The notes below the pieces were generated by a model. That model searched no databases. It was not told the origin of the DNA and saw nothing but the letters and a program-made list of their open reading frames with translations. From NCBI GenBank assembly GCA_964247055.1, contig OZ176054.1, positions 5,208,001 to 5,272,000 on the forward strand: DNA of 64,000 bases. The letters are read 5' to 3'. Both the position numbers and the translations under genes were made by a program. Every line of letters begins with the position of its first letter. Positions within the stretch are counted from its first letter, which is position 1. This stretch comes from Paragordius varius. Its lineage: Eukaryota; Nematomorpha. Positions 1-11,757 of this stretch are shown piece after piece.

Positions 1-3000
1 AATTTTGTATCATATTTATACCATTTTCATCCTGTAAATAAGCAAATAAAATTCATGTACTGCTTTGCAATAAATGAATGATAAAATTGCGAAATGAATA
101 ATTGAAAAATATGATAAATACATATTCCTGAGGAATATGGTGGCAAATTAAAATAAAATTTGATTTTGATTCTAAATATATTATATTTAAGTTTTATTTG
201 GCCTCAAAATATAAGACGTAGTTAATTTTATCAATTAGACAATTGATACGTGCATCTACTAACTTTTAGTTTATAAAATTCAAAACGGTTAAAAATAATA
301 TGCGCAATATAATTATTTATATAACAGTTCAAATAAAAACTCAATTCATAACATTCTTATTAATTGCTGTGAAAAGTATTATTACCTAATAGAATTATGG
401 ACCATTTAATTGATTACTAAAGAAAAAAATGTAAATGTATGAAGCATGTAAGGTTTATTTTTTGCTTAATGCTTAATTTAAGGCAGAAAACAAAAAATAT
501 ATACTTTATGTCCTTTTATCCATTACCAACTTAAAAACATATGCTTAATATATATGTGATACATTGATAAAAAATTATGACAAATAAAATACAAATATTA
601 AAATTTATATGCGTAATGTTTTGAAAGGAGAAATCGATTAGACAAATTTTATAAATAAAAATATATGGTTATTTTATAGTTATATTACCGTGGTAAGATT
701 AATGATTGAGTGATCTATAAATTCTCTCAAATGGGTACGCAAACCGGTTTCGTTACTGACTAAAAATTCTTCTCGGCATAGCATTAAGAAATCGTTAAAA
801 ACAACTGAATTCTTTGGGGCTAACAAAAAGTATCAATAGAATCGTTAATAAATGATATTGCAATTATACTAGCTAAAAAACATGCTTAAATACGCGCTAT
901 GTTTCTTATATACATGTATATAAAGTCCGCATTAACAAACAGGTAAAATGGTTAACAATTATTAATTTTGGTTAAATTAATTTTTAATAGTACATATAAT
1001 TTAAAAAAACATTTAGGACACGAAAAATGTCCCGAAAATGATCCATTGTTTTTTTGGTAATAATGGGTAAAAACAATTTTGCAAATCTTAAAGAGAGTCT
1101 TAAAAAATGTACGCTAAATCTTGTGTCTTATTATTAAAAATTTAAGTGGCCAAAGTTTAAACATATATACCTGTGGTGTCATCCGGATGTTCTAGCACCG
1201 CTTTTTGTTGCATAACATCTATAAACATGTCAAATATTTTTTTGGAATTTGCCGTTAAACTAGCATATATACGTTCAAGTGAAAGTAATTGTAACATAAA
1301 ATCATCCGTTTTTCCTTCCAAACTTGACGGGATCGAAGATAAGGAATCCGTAGCTAAAAAGAGTTGAGATAAAACATGATTGTTATTGATGTTAAAGTAT
1401 CGTTCAAGCGTTTGATTAACGTCAGTAGATTCATTTGCAATGCATATCAATTCATCTTGTTTAACAAATGGTATAAAGGTGGGCGTATGATGAAAAACCC
1501 AATTCCATTTATCCCATGAACAATCAAGTTCGTCCCACACTAGTGTATTTATATATATATATATATATATGATAGCCAAAAAAATTTAATCACAACTAGT
1601 TTAGTAAAAATTTTAACCAGATTAATTATATGTGAGCCTTGATAAAAAGATCGCCCCTATAAATTAGGGTAGAAAATAGTAAAAAATCAAAGTCAAAAAT
1701 ATCTTAAAAACAAGCACAGAAACAGCATAATAGCGGATTTTAGCAATTGTTAACAGCTGATTTAAGTATTGCATTCTTCCAGTATATATGCGATAGCGAT
1801 AGAAAAGATTGTTTTAATACTGAATACAAATCCTGTCTACATGACCTCTAATACAAATTAGGGTATTTTACCAAAAATTGTATAAAACTATATCATAAAT
1901 ACACACTTATTAAACATTGCACCAAATAAAAAAATATTTAAATAAGTATTTTTTTCACAGATAAAACCGACCGCAAAATTTGAAAAAGTTAAATAATAAT
2001 GTTAAATCGGATTATAATAAAGAATGTAGTTTAATTTTAGCGATGACCAAAAAACACAATATTTTGGTAAGCTGTAATATAAAATGGCGTCGAAGTAGTT
2101 TATTATGTTTTTTTTTCAAAACTAATTTTTATGATATTTTGTCTTATTTATCCGTTTTAAATCCCGGGATTTACGGGGCTGACCGCAACAACTTAAACAA
2201 TGTTCCATCAAAAACATCGTGGTCAATATTGAATTGTAAGAAATCTTGAGTTAGCCGTTTTGAGCATATGAATTCAGGGCGGCCTTTGCTGTTTGGTACC
2301 GGTGTTCACATGCTGTATTTTTTGCAACCAATTATTAAAATTCATACGCTGGACATGTCCATAATATTGTAAGCGGTTGTGCTGAATGAACAGAGATATG
2401 TGTTCTACCTCTTTGATGGTATTATCAAGATTATTATTGCAGATTTTTAGCATGTGATTCTCAGCTTTAGTGAGCCTTATGTCATAGCTATTCCCATTTC
2501 GAAAATTTTAAGTTTATGGTTCAGTTTGATATTTTAATTATTAAGGATGTATTTGTTGATTGATTTGGCCCATTCCTGTCTGATTCTATGAGAAAAGGCA
2601 TCCCTAAAACCACTATCAAATGGTATATCTAATCGCATAGATATGGAAACGATATTACAATTTCATTATCTCTATCAAAATTAAATGAATGAGGATTTAC
2701 TATAGGCAATGTTACCAATAATGCACAAGGAGAAAATTATTATTGTCAATATTATTAGTTATTTTTTTATTTTTATAGGATTTTTAAGAACCTAATTCTT
2801 ATATTTTTACGTAGGATTAATATTAGTTTTACCTTTTATCACGTGACAAGGCAAATGTATTTATTAATAAGAAGTAGGTGATCCAATTTTTCAAGCATCT
2901 TTCAAATATTTTCATAGAGGAACCGTTTCGTATATCTCCTTTATTTAAGTTATAAAGGAAAATATAATTCTTTTTTTCCACTCGGTGGGTATTTTCCTTT

Positions 3001-5449
3001 TGACTAATATTTTATTAAAAGCGTGGCAATATTGGGTTTATGCTTAATGATATCAAAGGATAGTTCAACGAGCCCTGCTTCTTTGTTTAAATTCATTTGG
3101 TCTAAAGCGATTTCACCCTCTTTCATTGTAATATCCTCAAGGGTAAACAACAAAAATTTCGCTCAGAAATAAGATTGTGGAAAGGTTATTTAGGTTTTGT
3201 CACATATATTTTTGCCATGTGGATTTAATTAATACTAATTGTATTTGTAAATTATTATTATATCATCAATAACTTTAATCGTTTGGATCTTTTTGTTTAA
3301 ATTGTTACATATGTTTGCGATTTGATTTTGGATTTTCACGTTTCCTGTTTTCCAATTTATCGGCAAGCATTTTTATCGCATTCCCTCTTGAATTTCATTT
3401 TTATACAAACGCTCCTTTTCTTAAATTATTGGGTTGATTGCATTATCCCACCACCATTTTTTTGTAACTTTATTTTTCTTCTATCATACCATTTTTCTCC
3501 ACCTCTATTTTTGAAATTTTTCATTATCTCAGTTTTTTTTAAATTTATGTATATTTAATCTGGGTTTGTTAGCATTATTATATGGCATTGAATTGAATAA
3601 AAATTGATGTATATGTTGTGTGTTAGAATTATAAGTAGTTGTAACTAATATATATTTTCAGACATGTTCACTTTTTATAATCTAATCCATCGTGTATTAT
3701 TTTTGCCTCAGGTGTAAGTATCAGATTAAACGGCACAAATGAAGAACCAAAAACATTAATAAAATACTAGCATCTAATTTACTTCAAGTAAATATTGGCT
3801 TCAAACATGGCTTATTGGCTGATGGAATAATGGTAAATAATCAATGAAAGATTATGGATACGGTGCGAAGTTTGGGTTTAAACATAGTTTTTTATAGCAT
3901 GAAAAATTTTGATGGTTTTTCCTTATACCAAATGGTAACAAGGGACAATCTGGCGTCGCCATATTAATGAAAGAGACCCATCGACAGAACCTAATCAGCG
4001 TAAGTGATAGAATAATCCAATCTTGAACAATACATATAAGATTAGTAAATGCTGCCCCTATCAAATGTGTTTCAATATGCGCGACTTCGATTTTACGATG
4101 ATTGGAAGGGACTTAATGCGCACGTTTAGAAGCAGTGAAGGCTTTTTTGGATTACCTGGGCGATACAATTTCGATAATCGGGACAAAGAAAGAAAAACTG
4201 TTTTAGAATTTTGTGGTCCTCATCGACTCCAAATAGCAAATACTCTTTTAATCAAAATCAAAAATAAACTAATTACTTTCATTTTAGGTATTAATAATAA
4301 TAATAATGCGATAGAGTACATTCTAACAAAATAGCATATCCGAAAAAACTTTAGCATATGCAACTACTTATAATACTGAAACACAACAAAAAATCTCAAC
4401 ATCACTTTATAATTTGAATTCAAGACGATTTAATCATGCTAACAAACCCAGAATAGGTACACAAAAACGTTGGCTTACTTTATTATATTTATTAAAATAA
4501 AAGAATGAATTACGAATTGGGACCAATTGGTTCCAATAAGAATCAAAGGGCTCAATATTAAAACGCTTCACAACAAATCTTCGATTTCGTGTTGAAATTT
4601 TGGACTATTATTTCATTCCCGTAAAATTTTATAAATGAAAACGATGTCAGTCATATATAAATTATTTCAACCATTATGTTGGATCATCAAGACTTAAATG
4701 CTTTCCCAAATTTTTAAATAAAATTATATAGAAAACTGCCAATGATTTTGCTATTATATACCATGAAACTTCAAACATTAAAGGATATTCAAAGTAATTA
4801 AAAATATGTATAACTTAAAATATTTAGTGCCGTGAAAAATTAAATTTTTATAAACAAGAGATATAAAAAATAGCAAATCTTATACCAGGAACATATTATA
4901 TATATATATATATTAAATTAAACTTTAAATGTAAGATGAAATAAAATTTTAAAATCAGTTTAAATATGATCAATTAGAAATACTATAGGCATCTTTTTTA
5001 TCCATTGAAGCTATGATATTAATGTGATGATAGGATAATAACTCCAAAATATATTCAAAAATTAGGCTATCGCGTGGTATAGAATCAATACTATGAACAA
5101 TAAAATATAATTGCTTTGTATGTTCTTTTGATAAAAATCACAAATACTTGTTTTCTTGAATGTTGAAAATGCATTTTTAACATTACTAACGGTAAAAGAG
5201 GTACTAAGTAATGAATTAATGGCTCCTACAAACTACAATATTATATACAATACCTCATTTTCAATATGTTTCGCCAATCCGTTAAGTTCAATGTATTTTA
5301 CATTAGTTTTCGAAATAAAATCATTTAATATAAATTTTTTGGAACCGACTCCATATAACAATATATTAAAACCACATCTTTAATAAATAAATTTGATACC
5401 GCATTTCATAAATCCAATCTTCATAAAATATTTGATAATTAAAATTCAT
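1..5449 (-). CDS. ORC2: Origin recognition complex subunit 2, partial (3' end beyond window)
   Basis: ORC2 is a core subunit of the six-protein complex that marks replication origins and loads MCM in the nucleus. Exons on the minus strand, each with GT-AG borders and matching phase: 5400-5449, 5148-5232 with 5254-5377 before it, 4984-5124, 1171-1539, 689-819 and 1-31 (partial). Seen motifs: GFNILLYGVGSKK (the family's conserved strand/P-loop-like region), LYFIVHSIDS, INIIASMD followed by MWDELD, WNWVFHHTPTFIPF, then FNDFLMLCREEFLVSNETGL and LREFIDHSIIN of the C-terminal winged helix. About 310 codons are visible. Three introns are only 22, 21 and 23 nt. The 1540-4983 intron is swollen by LINE debris. 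The first in-frame ATG (5449) lies just before the AAA-like core, so the usual disordered N-terminus is absent or sits in an unseen exon. The family call is firm; the last exon (1-31) is tentative. Confidence 0.87.
2070..2165 (+). repeat. Fragment of dispersed repeat (11/62 kb family)
   Basis: The stretch with AAAATGGCGTCGAAGTAGTT followed by a T-rich run matches the equivalent segments near 62,778 and 63,487 on the plus strand, and in reverse orientation near 11,360. It appears to be an isolated piece of the same repeat family. Confidence 0.5.
2255..3160 (-). mobile_element. Decayed LINE reverse transcriptase remnant
   Basis: Reverse-strand translation gives three separate LINE-like blocks in the order expected of one element. 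Near 3150-3000 is the pre-RT segment EGEIALDQMN...KEAGLVELSFDIIK. Near 2660-2550 is a block with FRDAFSHRIRQEWAKSI. Near 2440-2290 is the C-terminal RLQYYGHVQRM block followed by GTKQQRPP, the usual GHV.RM...G.RGRP signature of non-LTR polymerases. Stops and frame changes separate the blocks and much of the core RT is missing, so it is a dead remnant inside the ORC2 intron. Confidence 0.55.
4060..4290 (+). mobile_element. LINE AP-endonuclease fragment
   Basis: The plus-strand reading frame contains DFDFTMIGRDLMRTF, FGLPGRYNFDNRDKERKTV and LEFCGPHRLQIANTLL. This matches the GDxNAxVG ... GxYGLGxRNxxGExLLxFC ... LxIxNTLF region of RTE-type AP endonucleases (craniofacial-development-protein-2-like). 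The GD(F/L)N residues are degraded. It lies opposite in strand to the nearby RT remnant, so it derives from a second insertion or a rearranged copy. Confidence 0.5.
5125..5147 (-). other. 23-nt ultrashort intron (ORC2)
   Basis: GT...AG segment between exons 5148-5232 and 4984-5124. Removing it joins ...FSTFKKT to KHTKQLYFIVHSIDS in phase 1 and restores the conserved ORC2 block. Reading through it shifts frame and loses similarity. Confidence 0.75.
5233..5253 (-). other. 21-nt ultrashort intron (ORC2)
   Basis: A phase-0 segment starting GTATTG and ending TTGTAG. It contains an in-frame stop, and removing it continues ...AKHIENE into FVGAINSLLSTS. It is the shortest intron proposed here. Confidence 0.7.
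5378..5399 (-). other. 22-nt ultrashort intron (ORC2)
   Basis: GTATCA...TTAAAG, phase 2. Splicing gives YEDWIYEM-R-CGFNILLYG, matching the W...L..GFNILLYG layout of ORC2. Unspliced reading meets a stop within a few codons. Confidence 0.72.
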
Positions 5450-5483
5450 AATTACCGCTTTTACACTTTATAAAGTTAAACCC
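5450..5483. promoter_or_regulatory. Shared bidirectional promoter region between ORC2 and WDR12
   Basis: Only 34 bp separate the proposed ORC2 ATG (minus, 5449) from the WDR12 ATG (plus, 5484). Any 5' UTRs or promoter elements of the two divergent genes must therefore overlap each other or the coding exons. No TATA or initiator motif can be picked out in this AT-rich DNA. If ORC2 has an unrecognised upstream exon the arrangement would instead be overlapping genes. Confidence 0.5.
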
Positions 5484-8400
5484 ATGCCTGAAATGCCTTC
5501 AGCGAATGATGCTCAAATTTCAGCTACTTTTTTTACGAAGGATTCAAAGTTCGTCTTATATTTTAATTTTAAAGCTTTGTTATTCCTGATACCGAATATT
5601 CCTTACCAATAAAAACTATTCCATCTTTACTTAATAATCTAATAAAAACAATAATACATCAAGGTAACAACGATATTTGATTTTAGATAACTCCCATGAA
5701 ATAGCTGCGATCGATTTCGAATTTTTGATAAATGGAAAAATACTTGATACATCTTTGGAAACATTTATTCAAACAAATAATTTGACTATCGTTTACTATT
5801 AACTTTTTATATGATATATAGGAAAATGTTTTAAATATTGAAATAATAAAAAGACTTACTTCACCAGATCCAAAATGCCTATATTTACATGAGGATTGGG
5901 TGAGCTGTGTAGATTCTTTTATAATATCCGATAATGGAAATAATCATCGATTTTTTCTCAGTGGAAGTTACGATGGAACAATCAATCTTTGGAATTATGA
6001 CGAAAAACATTTTGATCACGCATCTAACGATACATCAACAGCATTGTAAAATAAAATAATTATTGTAGGAATCAATCTCAGTTATTAATGAATAAAGTCG
6101 TTCATCATGGTCCTATCAAAGATGTCAAAATTATTTTGGTTGAAACGTCAAGTATGCAATAATGTTAAAATAATGATATAAAAAAGTTGTATATGCCTAA
6201 ATTTCAAAGAAATTGGTATTAGCATTAAAATTTACTTTTCTTAATTAACTTAATAAGTTGTTTTTGAAAATTGTTTTATTTAAAAATCAAAATAAAGTTT
6301 TTTCTAAAGTCATGTTTTTTTTGTATTAAATTAAAAATATTAAATATTTGTATAATGAGATTATACACACTTCATTACAAAAATTAGATTACAGTATACA
6401 TTTACGTTGATCATTGGCAATACAGTAGCGTATGGATAAAAAACAAAAAATTGTCAATTTTAACATTTTTTCTATCCTACAACATTAAATTTGTTTATTT
6501 AATTATGGACATTTGGCTAAATCATACACTGTAGTACCAATTGGCCAACATAAAAGTCCATACTCTAAGTTTTACCAGTCATACTGAATTATTATTATGG
6601 AGATTTTAGAATACGTTACTATTTTTGTAATACTTTTCTTGATCAGTTGTTGTTGTTTAACAATAAGTATTGATCGTAAATTATCCAGCTTTTTATGAAA
6701 TAGTTCTTTATCAATACAGTCTGTTTTTAACAGTTTGAGTTGTTGGACAAATCAATTTTTTTAACCCAAGTTTAACGAGGACGACCGGGTTTATAGTTTC
6801 CAGGTGTAGACATAAAAAAATTATTTTTTTGAAATTGCTTTAACATTTGGCAATTTAACTCAAACTACCCTATATTTATCGACCAGCATACTGCATGTAT
6901 GTTAAAGGGTTAATATAATGCATTTATTGGTAAATCATGATTTATTTACGAGATCTTTTGTATGTGTCCTTCAAAGGATTCAACAGTTAACGTTTGAAAA
7001 TCAAATTTTCATTATAATTTATAAATTTCTTCACACCTTCATAGTATCAAAGGGCAATACTTGATTTGTATAATAATCATGTTATGTTTGTCTTTTTAGA
7101 AAAAAATCTTGATACAGTTACGATATATTTCATAACTGCCTCTCATGATCAAACAGTAAAGGGTTGGAAATTAAATTTTCAATATCGCCCATCTCATCAC
7201 GAAGAAATTATGGATGAAAATACGCAATTAATCGCAAAAACTCTTCAGTGCCTAGCTATATACCGCGGTCATATAAATGGTCTTGAATGTTTATCTATCA
7301 CACCTGAGGTAGATTATGTTATTTTTAAAGTTACATTTACTTATATAAGTATTATACCAGTCAACTAATTATTTTATCATCCCTGCATAAAAACCATCAA
7401 TAATATATGGTATGGTATGAAATAATTTCAAACATTTTGGCATTATATTAGGCAAATCTTGAGGATAAATCCTATTCATTTTATTCGGGATCATGGGATA
7501 ACACGATAAAACAATGGCAGTTTAGCAAGAATCCCGAAACAACTAAAGTAGGTATGGAGATAGATGGTGTTGCAACCACCAAAATGAAAAAGAATAAGGT
7601 AATTAAACAAAAACAAAAAGCATCTGTTTTAAATCTTTTTTATTATAAGATTATGTAAAAAAATATCAAAAGCTTTAATCTCTATTTAATTTGGATTACA
7701 ATAAAAAAATTTTAAAATATCTATAATTTTTAATTTTACAATTACATTTTAATTATTTAATATTTTAGCTGCCAATTAAAACATTATCGCATCATTCAGA
7801 TGTTGTAACAAGCTTGATACATTTAACTCCTTATGAATTGTGTAGTGCATCTTGGGATCAAACTATTAAAATTTGGGATATTGAGAAACAAAAAATTAAA
7901 CAATCAATAGTATACTTTTTTATTAATTTGCTTATTTTTCATCATATTTGATTATTGCATAATATTGATAGAAAGGTCAAAAGGCTCATTTGGGCATATC
8001 ATACAATACTAGTAATAGTTGTTTGCTTTCTGCTTCTACCGATAGCCATATTCGTTTATGGGATTTGAAATCTGAAGGTTAATATATTTAACTAATTATT
8101 CCAAATACATTTATAAAATTAGTATATTTTAGGACTATACTTTATAGCGGCAAAATTACTATACTTTTATTAAAAAATTAATTAAAGCTTTGATTACTAT
8201 TTGTAATTTAAGCGAAAAATCACCCCGATTCAAAATGAAACAAAGGCGGTTTTGGCTTCATTACAACTGTTCTTGAAAATTTGTTATAAAAAGAGTTGCG
8301 CTATACTGTACATTGATCTTCAGCTATTAATATCAACATTTTTTCATTTACATTAATATTTCAATTTATCATTATTTATATTTAGTTGGAACTTTTGTAA

Positions 8401-9112
8401 CAAACACATTTTCCTCTCACAAGGGTTGGGTCACCTGTGTTAATTGGTCCCCAATTGATAACCATCTTTTTTGTTCGGGTTCATATGATTCTCTTATCAA
8501 AATATGGGATATTAGAAAGTATTATTATTAGATTTTCGTTGCCAAAAACATTGTATTTATCAATACCGATTTTTATTTAGCCGAAAAACAATTTTAATTT
8601 TTTCGTTTTCTAACCTTTATATATTTGAAACAAAAATGTGTTAATATAAAAGTAGCATACAAAATATATTGCTTCGTGGCTTATCACAATGGAACCAAAA
8701 TTTAAGATAAAATAACTTTTAATTTGAACCAAAGAATTATTGGTTTTCGTTTTTGAAATTTTTTTTTGATTATTGTGATATTCTACAAATTTTTTATTAA
8801 AATAAAAATTATCATTAGATTTAGGTAGCCATTTAAATATTTTTTAAAATGGTAGTTAGAAAGATATTGTTCGAAAAGCTTTAAAAGTTTATACGGAACA
8901 TATTGGAATTATCCAAGTTGATTACAACATTTTTGTCAAATAATTTCTCCCATATATTTTTAAATTGTATTTTATGTAATAGCCCCAACGTTCCGCTATA
9001 TAACTTGTATGGTCAAAAAGGCAAAATACTGTGCAATATTTGGACAAATCCAGAAAATTTGATAGTTAGTGGTGGTTCAGACGACACCCTTCAAATTTTT
9101 AAGATTAAATAA
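5484..9112 (+). CDS. WDR12: Ribosome biogenesis WD-repeat protein WDR12/Ytm1
   Basis: WDR12 acts in the nucleolus in the PeBoW complex (PES1-BOP1-WDR12), needed for 28S/5.8S maturation and 60S assembly. Eleven phase-consistent exons give 476 aa (human about 423): 5484-5548, 5575-5663, 5687-5790, 5822-6045, 6069-6151, 7100-7308, 7452-7598, 7769-7909, 7972-8077, 8386-8518, 8983-9112. Residues about 13-95 are the NLE domain (FVIPDTEYSLP, IDFEFLINGKIL). The WD repeats that follow include LSGSYDGTINLW, ITASHDQTVKGW, YSGSWDNTIKQW, CSASWDQTIKIW, LSASTDSHIRLW, CSGSYDSLIKIW and VSGGSDDTLQIF. The start ATG is the first in frame and precedes the NLE domain directly. The first four introns are 26, 23, 31 and 23 nt; later ones are 62-948 nt. 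Confidence 0.93.
5549..5574 (+). other. 26-nt ultrashort intron (WDR12 intron 1)
   Basis: GTTCGT...TTAAAG. Splicing gives FFTKDSNFVIPDTEYSLP, collinear with YTDNKKYAVDDVPFSIP of vertebrate WDR12. Reading through produces a different frame that stops soon after. Confidence 0.8.
5664..5686 (+). other. 23-nt ultrashort intron (WDR12 intron 2)
   Basis: GTAACA...TTTTAG, phase 1, containing an in-frame TGA. Splicing joins the two halves of the NLE domain at ...IIHQ-D-NSHEIAAIDFEF. Confidence 0.8.
5791..5821 (+). other. 31-nt ultrashort intron (WDR12 intron 3)
   Basis: GTTTAC...ATATAG, phase 0. Splicing joins TNNLTI to ENVLNIEIIKRL, the NLE-to-WD linker. Confidence 0.8.
6046..6068 (+). other. 23-nt ultrashort intron (WDR12 intron 4)
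   Basis: GTAAAA...TTGTAG, phase 2, with in-frame stops. Splicing joins DTSTAL to NQSQLLMNKVVHHGPIKDV at the start of the second WD repeat. Confidence 0.78.
6389..6532. mobile_element. Possible small Tc1/mariner-type MITE in WDR12 intron 5
   Basis: A segment begins TACAGTATACATTTACG and ends with the reverse complement of TACAGTGTATGATTTAG, giving short imperfect inverted ends bounded by TA. It lies in the only long early intron of WDR12 (6152-7099). The adjoining 6600-6800 region has no reading frame I can assign. The call rests on the ends alone. Confidence 0.3.
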
Positions 9113-9178
9113 TATGTATATAGCTAATAAATTTATAGAATTTATTATGGTTATTATTAGTCAATGCATGCATATAGT

Positions 9179-10615
9179 TTAAAATCCTTTTTGTTCAATA
9201 GCCGTTCCTGTTAATTTGTTTTTGGCCAACAAATCAGAATATTCAAGATATGGCGTCGATTGAAAGTTAGTTTCTGGCCATAAATCTGGGGTCAGATAAC
9301 TGTACGTCCTAGCTATGGCGGCATAAGTTGCTTTTGCTAAAATATACGTTACATTAAATATGAATCAATTTAGTCTATTTCATATTTTTTAAAACAATCG
9401 ACTTAGCTAAATTTAAACGATTAGTTAAAATAAAAAAATATGAATCTAATAAAAAAATAATTTTGACATGAGCCTGTTATAAACTAAAAATGGATTTTAA
9501 AATAAAATTTGTTTAATCTACGCTTTCTTTGGTTTTTTATTTAAAAAATACTATTTAAAATTTGTTTAAACTGTTCTTAATGAAGATTACCAAAATTTCC
9601 CAGGGTACAAGTAGACCCTTGGGCCGAAGTATAACAATCCTCGATTCCAGCCATCTGAAGCAGTTTTTTAGGAACTCCGGCTGCTACAATGCCTGTTCCA
9701 CGCGGCGCTGGTATCAGTCGGACAGTGACACTCCCGCATTTTCCAGTCACCTTATACATAAAGAATTGATTGAATTAATAAAAATGTATAATCTGCTTAA
9801 TAAAATGTATAATTATTTTTGGCAAAAAGGCATGATATAGTCGTTACTTTACATTACAATCGTCAAAACTATTTCCAATTAAAATGTGTTAAAAAATCGA
9901 TTTATCCAATATTAATATTAGAAAAAATATATAAAATATTGTAATATGTGAATTCTAAAAGCATTCAATTATATATAAATTAGGATTACTTTGCAGGGAA
10001 CTGTATGGGGTTTTCCAATCTTATTTCCCCAATATCCTCTACGAACTGGTATCAAACTAAGTTTTGCCAAAATAATAGCACCACGGATAGCCGTAGCAAC
10101 TTCTTTGGAACATTTAACACCCAACCCAATATGTCCATTATGATCCCCAATAACTACAAAAGCCTTAAAACGGGTTCTTTGACCGGCTCGTGTTTGTTTT
10201 TGAACTGGCATAATTTTCAAAACTTCATCTTTAAGCGTGTTTCCAAAAAAATGATCAATAATTTCATGCTCCTGGAATGTTATTAATATTATGAATTAAT
10301 ATATAATATGTCTATAAAAATTGGATGAATATTAATCATAATGTATCAAGAAAAATTGCTAAAAACCAATGTAGAGAATATAGCAATGGGTTCTTGAACA
10401 AATAAACTACATACCTTAATTGGAATAGAAAACATGTATATTTCTTCAATAGATTTAATGACGCCTTCTTTCACCAATCGACCAAGTTTGGTTACTGGAG
10501 CCCATTCTTTATCCCCACCTTCTCGTCCACGGGCACCACGTCCCCTACCTCTTCCTCGACCGCGTCCACGGCGACCAAATCCTCCACCCATACCTCCGCG
10601 TGGTCGTTCAGCCAT
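9179..10615 (-). CDS. RPS2: 40S ribosomal protein S2 (uS5)
   Basis: uS5 sits at the mRNA entry side of the 40S subunit and contributes to decoding accuracy. Four exons, all in phase: 10415-10615, 9990-10271, 9591-9750 and 9179-9336, total 266 aa, near the usual 270-290. The N-terminus is the arginine/glycine-rich tail typical of eukaryotic S2 (residues 1-32). Then come [27 protein letters not shown], the S5 domain with [19 protein letters not shown] and [38 protein letters not shown], and the C-terminal domain [47 protein letters not shown]. It is highly conserved, unlike the more diverged neighbours. It is tail to tail with WDR12, whose stop lies 66 bp away. Introns are 143, 239 and 254 nt. 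Confidence 0.97.
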
Positions 10616-10929
10616 TTTCTACAAAGTTTTGCAAAGTTAGTTGGAAAGTAGTTTTAAATATGTGATAGATATGGATTCGGAGAGGAAATGTGTGTACCGG
10701 CTGAGCATAAATTTTATCTAACACGAGGTGAATAGGAATTTTTATTGTTTTTTTGTTTATAGATTTATAATTTACTCAAAAAATATATTTTAGTCTCCAC
10801 TAGAAAGCGAACGGCGAATCTCTTGTATAAAAATTTTATTGAGTTTGAGGAATAAAGCGTTTTTAGCACAATCGTACCAAACCTTTATATATATTTATAA
10901 AATTTTATGAAATATTATATTTCAAAAAA

Positions 10930-11757
10930 GTATTGGCCTTTTAGGCGCTTAATTAAAATTTTGATAACTGGGGTGTAATGACCTATATTGTTAATAATTT
11001 TTAAAAATTACTGAAAGAAACGGTTAAAATTTTTAACTTCTGTCCTAATAGAAATTATAAAAATTAAAATATCTAAAAAATATGGTTTGGAAAAAAGTTC
11101 TGTCGGGGCCATTTGTATTATGCAAATCGGAGAATATCGTATTTAATTATTTCTAACTCAAAAATTAACGCTAAATTTTTATTTAACACTTTCATTCATA
11201 TTAGGGCATCTAAATAGCCCAGAAAATATTTAAATTGATATTTTTAAAAAAGCTACTGAAAGAGACGGCTCCAATTCAAATTTATGTGCTTCTATCCCGA
11301 TAAAAATTATATATAACCAAAATATCTAAATAAGATTTAGTCCGTTAAAACTATTTAGACGCCATTTTTATCTTACAACATTTTTGCAAAATATCGTGTT
11401 TATTTTATGCCTAAAATTGAGTTTACTTTTTCATTGAAATCACATTTAGCATTGATAACAGGAAAAGCGGTATATTTAGCATTATTTTAATATTTAGCTT
11501 ATACAAACATGTCATGTTGGCTAAATTTTTACCTTTGGGTTTGGCCTCTGAATAAGTGATATGAAGTATTTTTAAATCATATATTTATTATATTTGGGTT
11601 CAGTAATGTTATATAAGTGCAAACATTTGTAATAATTTTAATTTATTAAATATTTTTTAAAATTTTTAATTTTAAACAAGCCTGGGGTATCTAAAGTCGA
11701 AGGACTGAAATAAGCGCGTTGTATCCAAGTGTAAATCATACCATGGATACAAACAGA
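10930..11757 (-). repeat. Dispersed repeat family, two partial units in reverse orientation
   Basis: Two consecutive partial units (about 10,930-11,195 and 11,196-11,757) match, in reverse complement, the repeat seen twice at 62.4-63.7 kb. Landmarks are GGCATCTAAATAGCCC, a CTACTGAAAGAGACGG block, a GACGCCATTTTTATCTT block, and the end CTGGGGTATCTAAAGTCGAAG followed by CGTTGTATCCAAGTGT. The units have inverted ends carrying the CTTCGATTC/GGGGTA motifs. No coding potential was found, so it could be a non-autonomous DNA element or a degenerate satellite. Confidence 0.6.

Larger units (their letters stand above)
1540..4983. other. ORC2 long intron with transposon debris
   Basis: A 3.4-kb intron in a gene whose other upstream introns are about 22 nt. 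It contains a decayed LINE on the minus strand (2255-3160), a LINE endonuclease fragment on the plus strand (about 4060-4290), and a piece of a dispersed repeat (about 2070-2165) that is also found at 11 kb and 62-63 kb. The remainder is AT-rich sequence in which I see no gene. Confidence 0.6.

Noticed and set aside
1173-1367. Plus-strand ORF at 1.2 kb
   Set aside because: Antisense shadow of the ORC2 exon 1171-1539.
3322-3558. Phenylalanine-rich plus-strand ORF
   Set aside because: T-rich DNA read as protein; no domain, lies in the ORC2 intron.
6600-6860. Tc1/mariner transposase remnant in WDR12 intron
   Set aside because: A GRPR-like tetrapeptide appears on the minus strand but the rest does not align to a transposase; only the small TIR pair at 6,389-6,532 is kept, at low confidence.
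10434-10640. Proline-rich plus-strand ORF
   Set aside because: Antisense of the RPS2 arginine/glycine-rich first exon.
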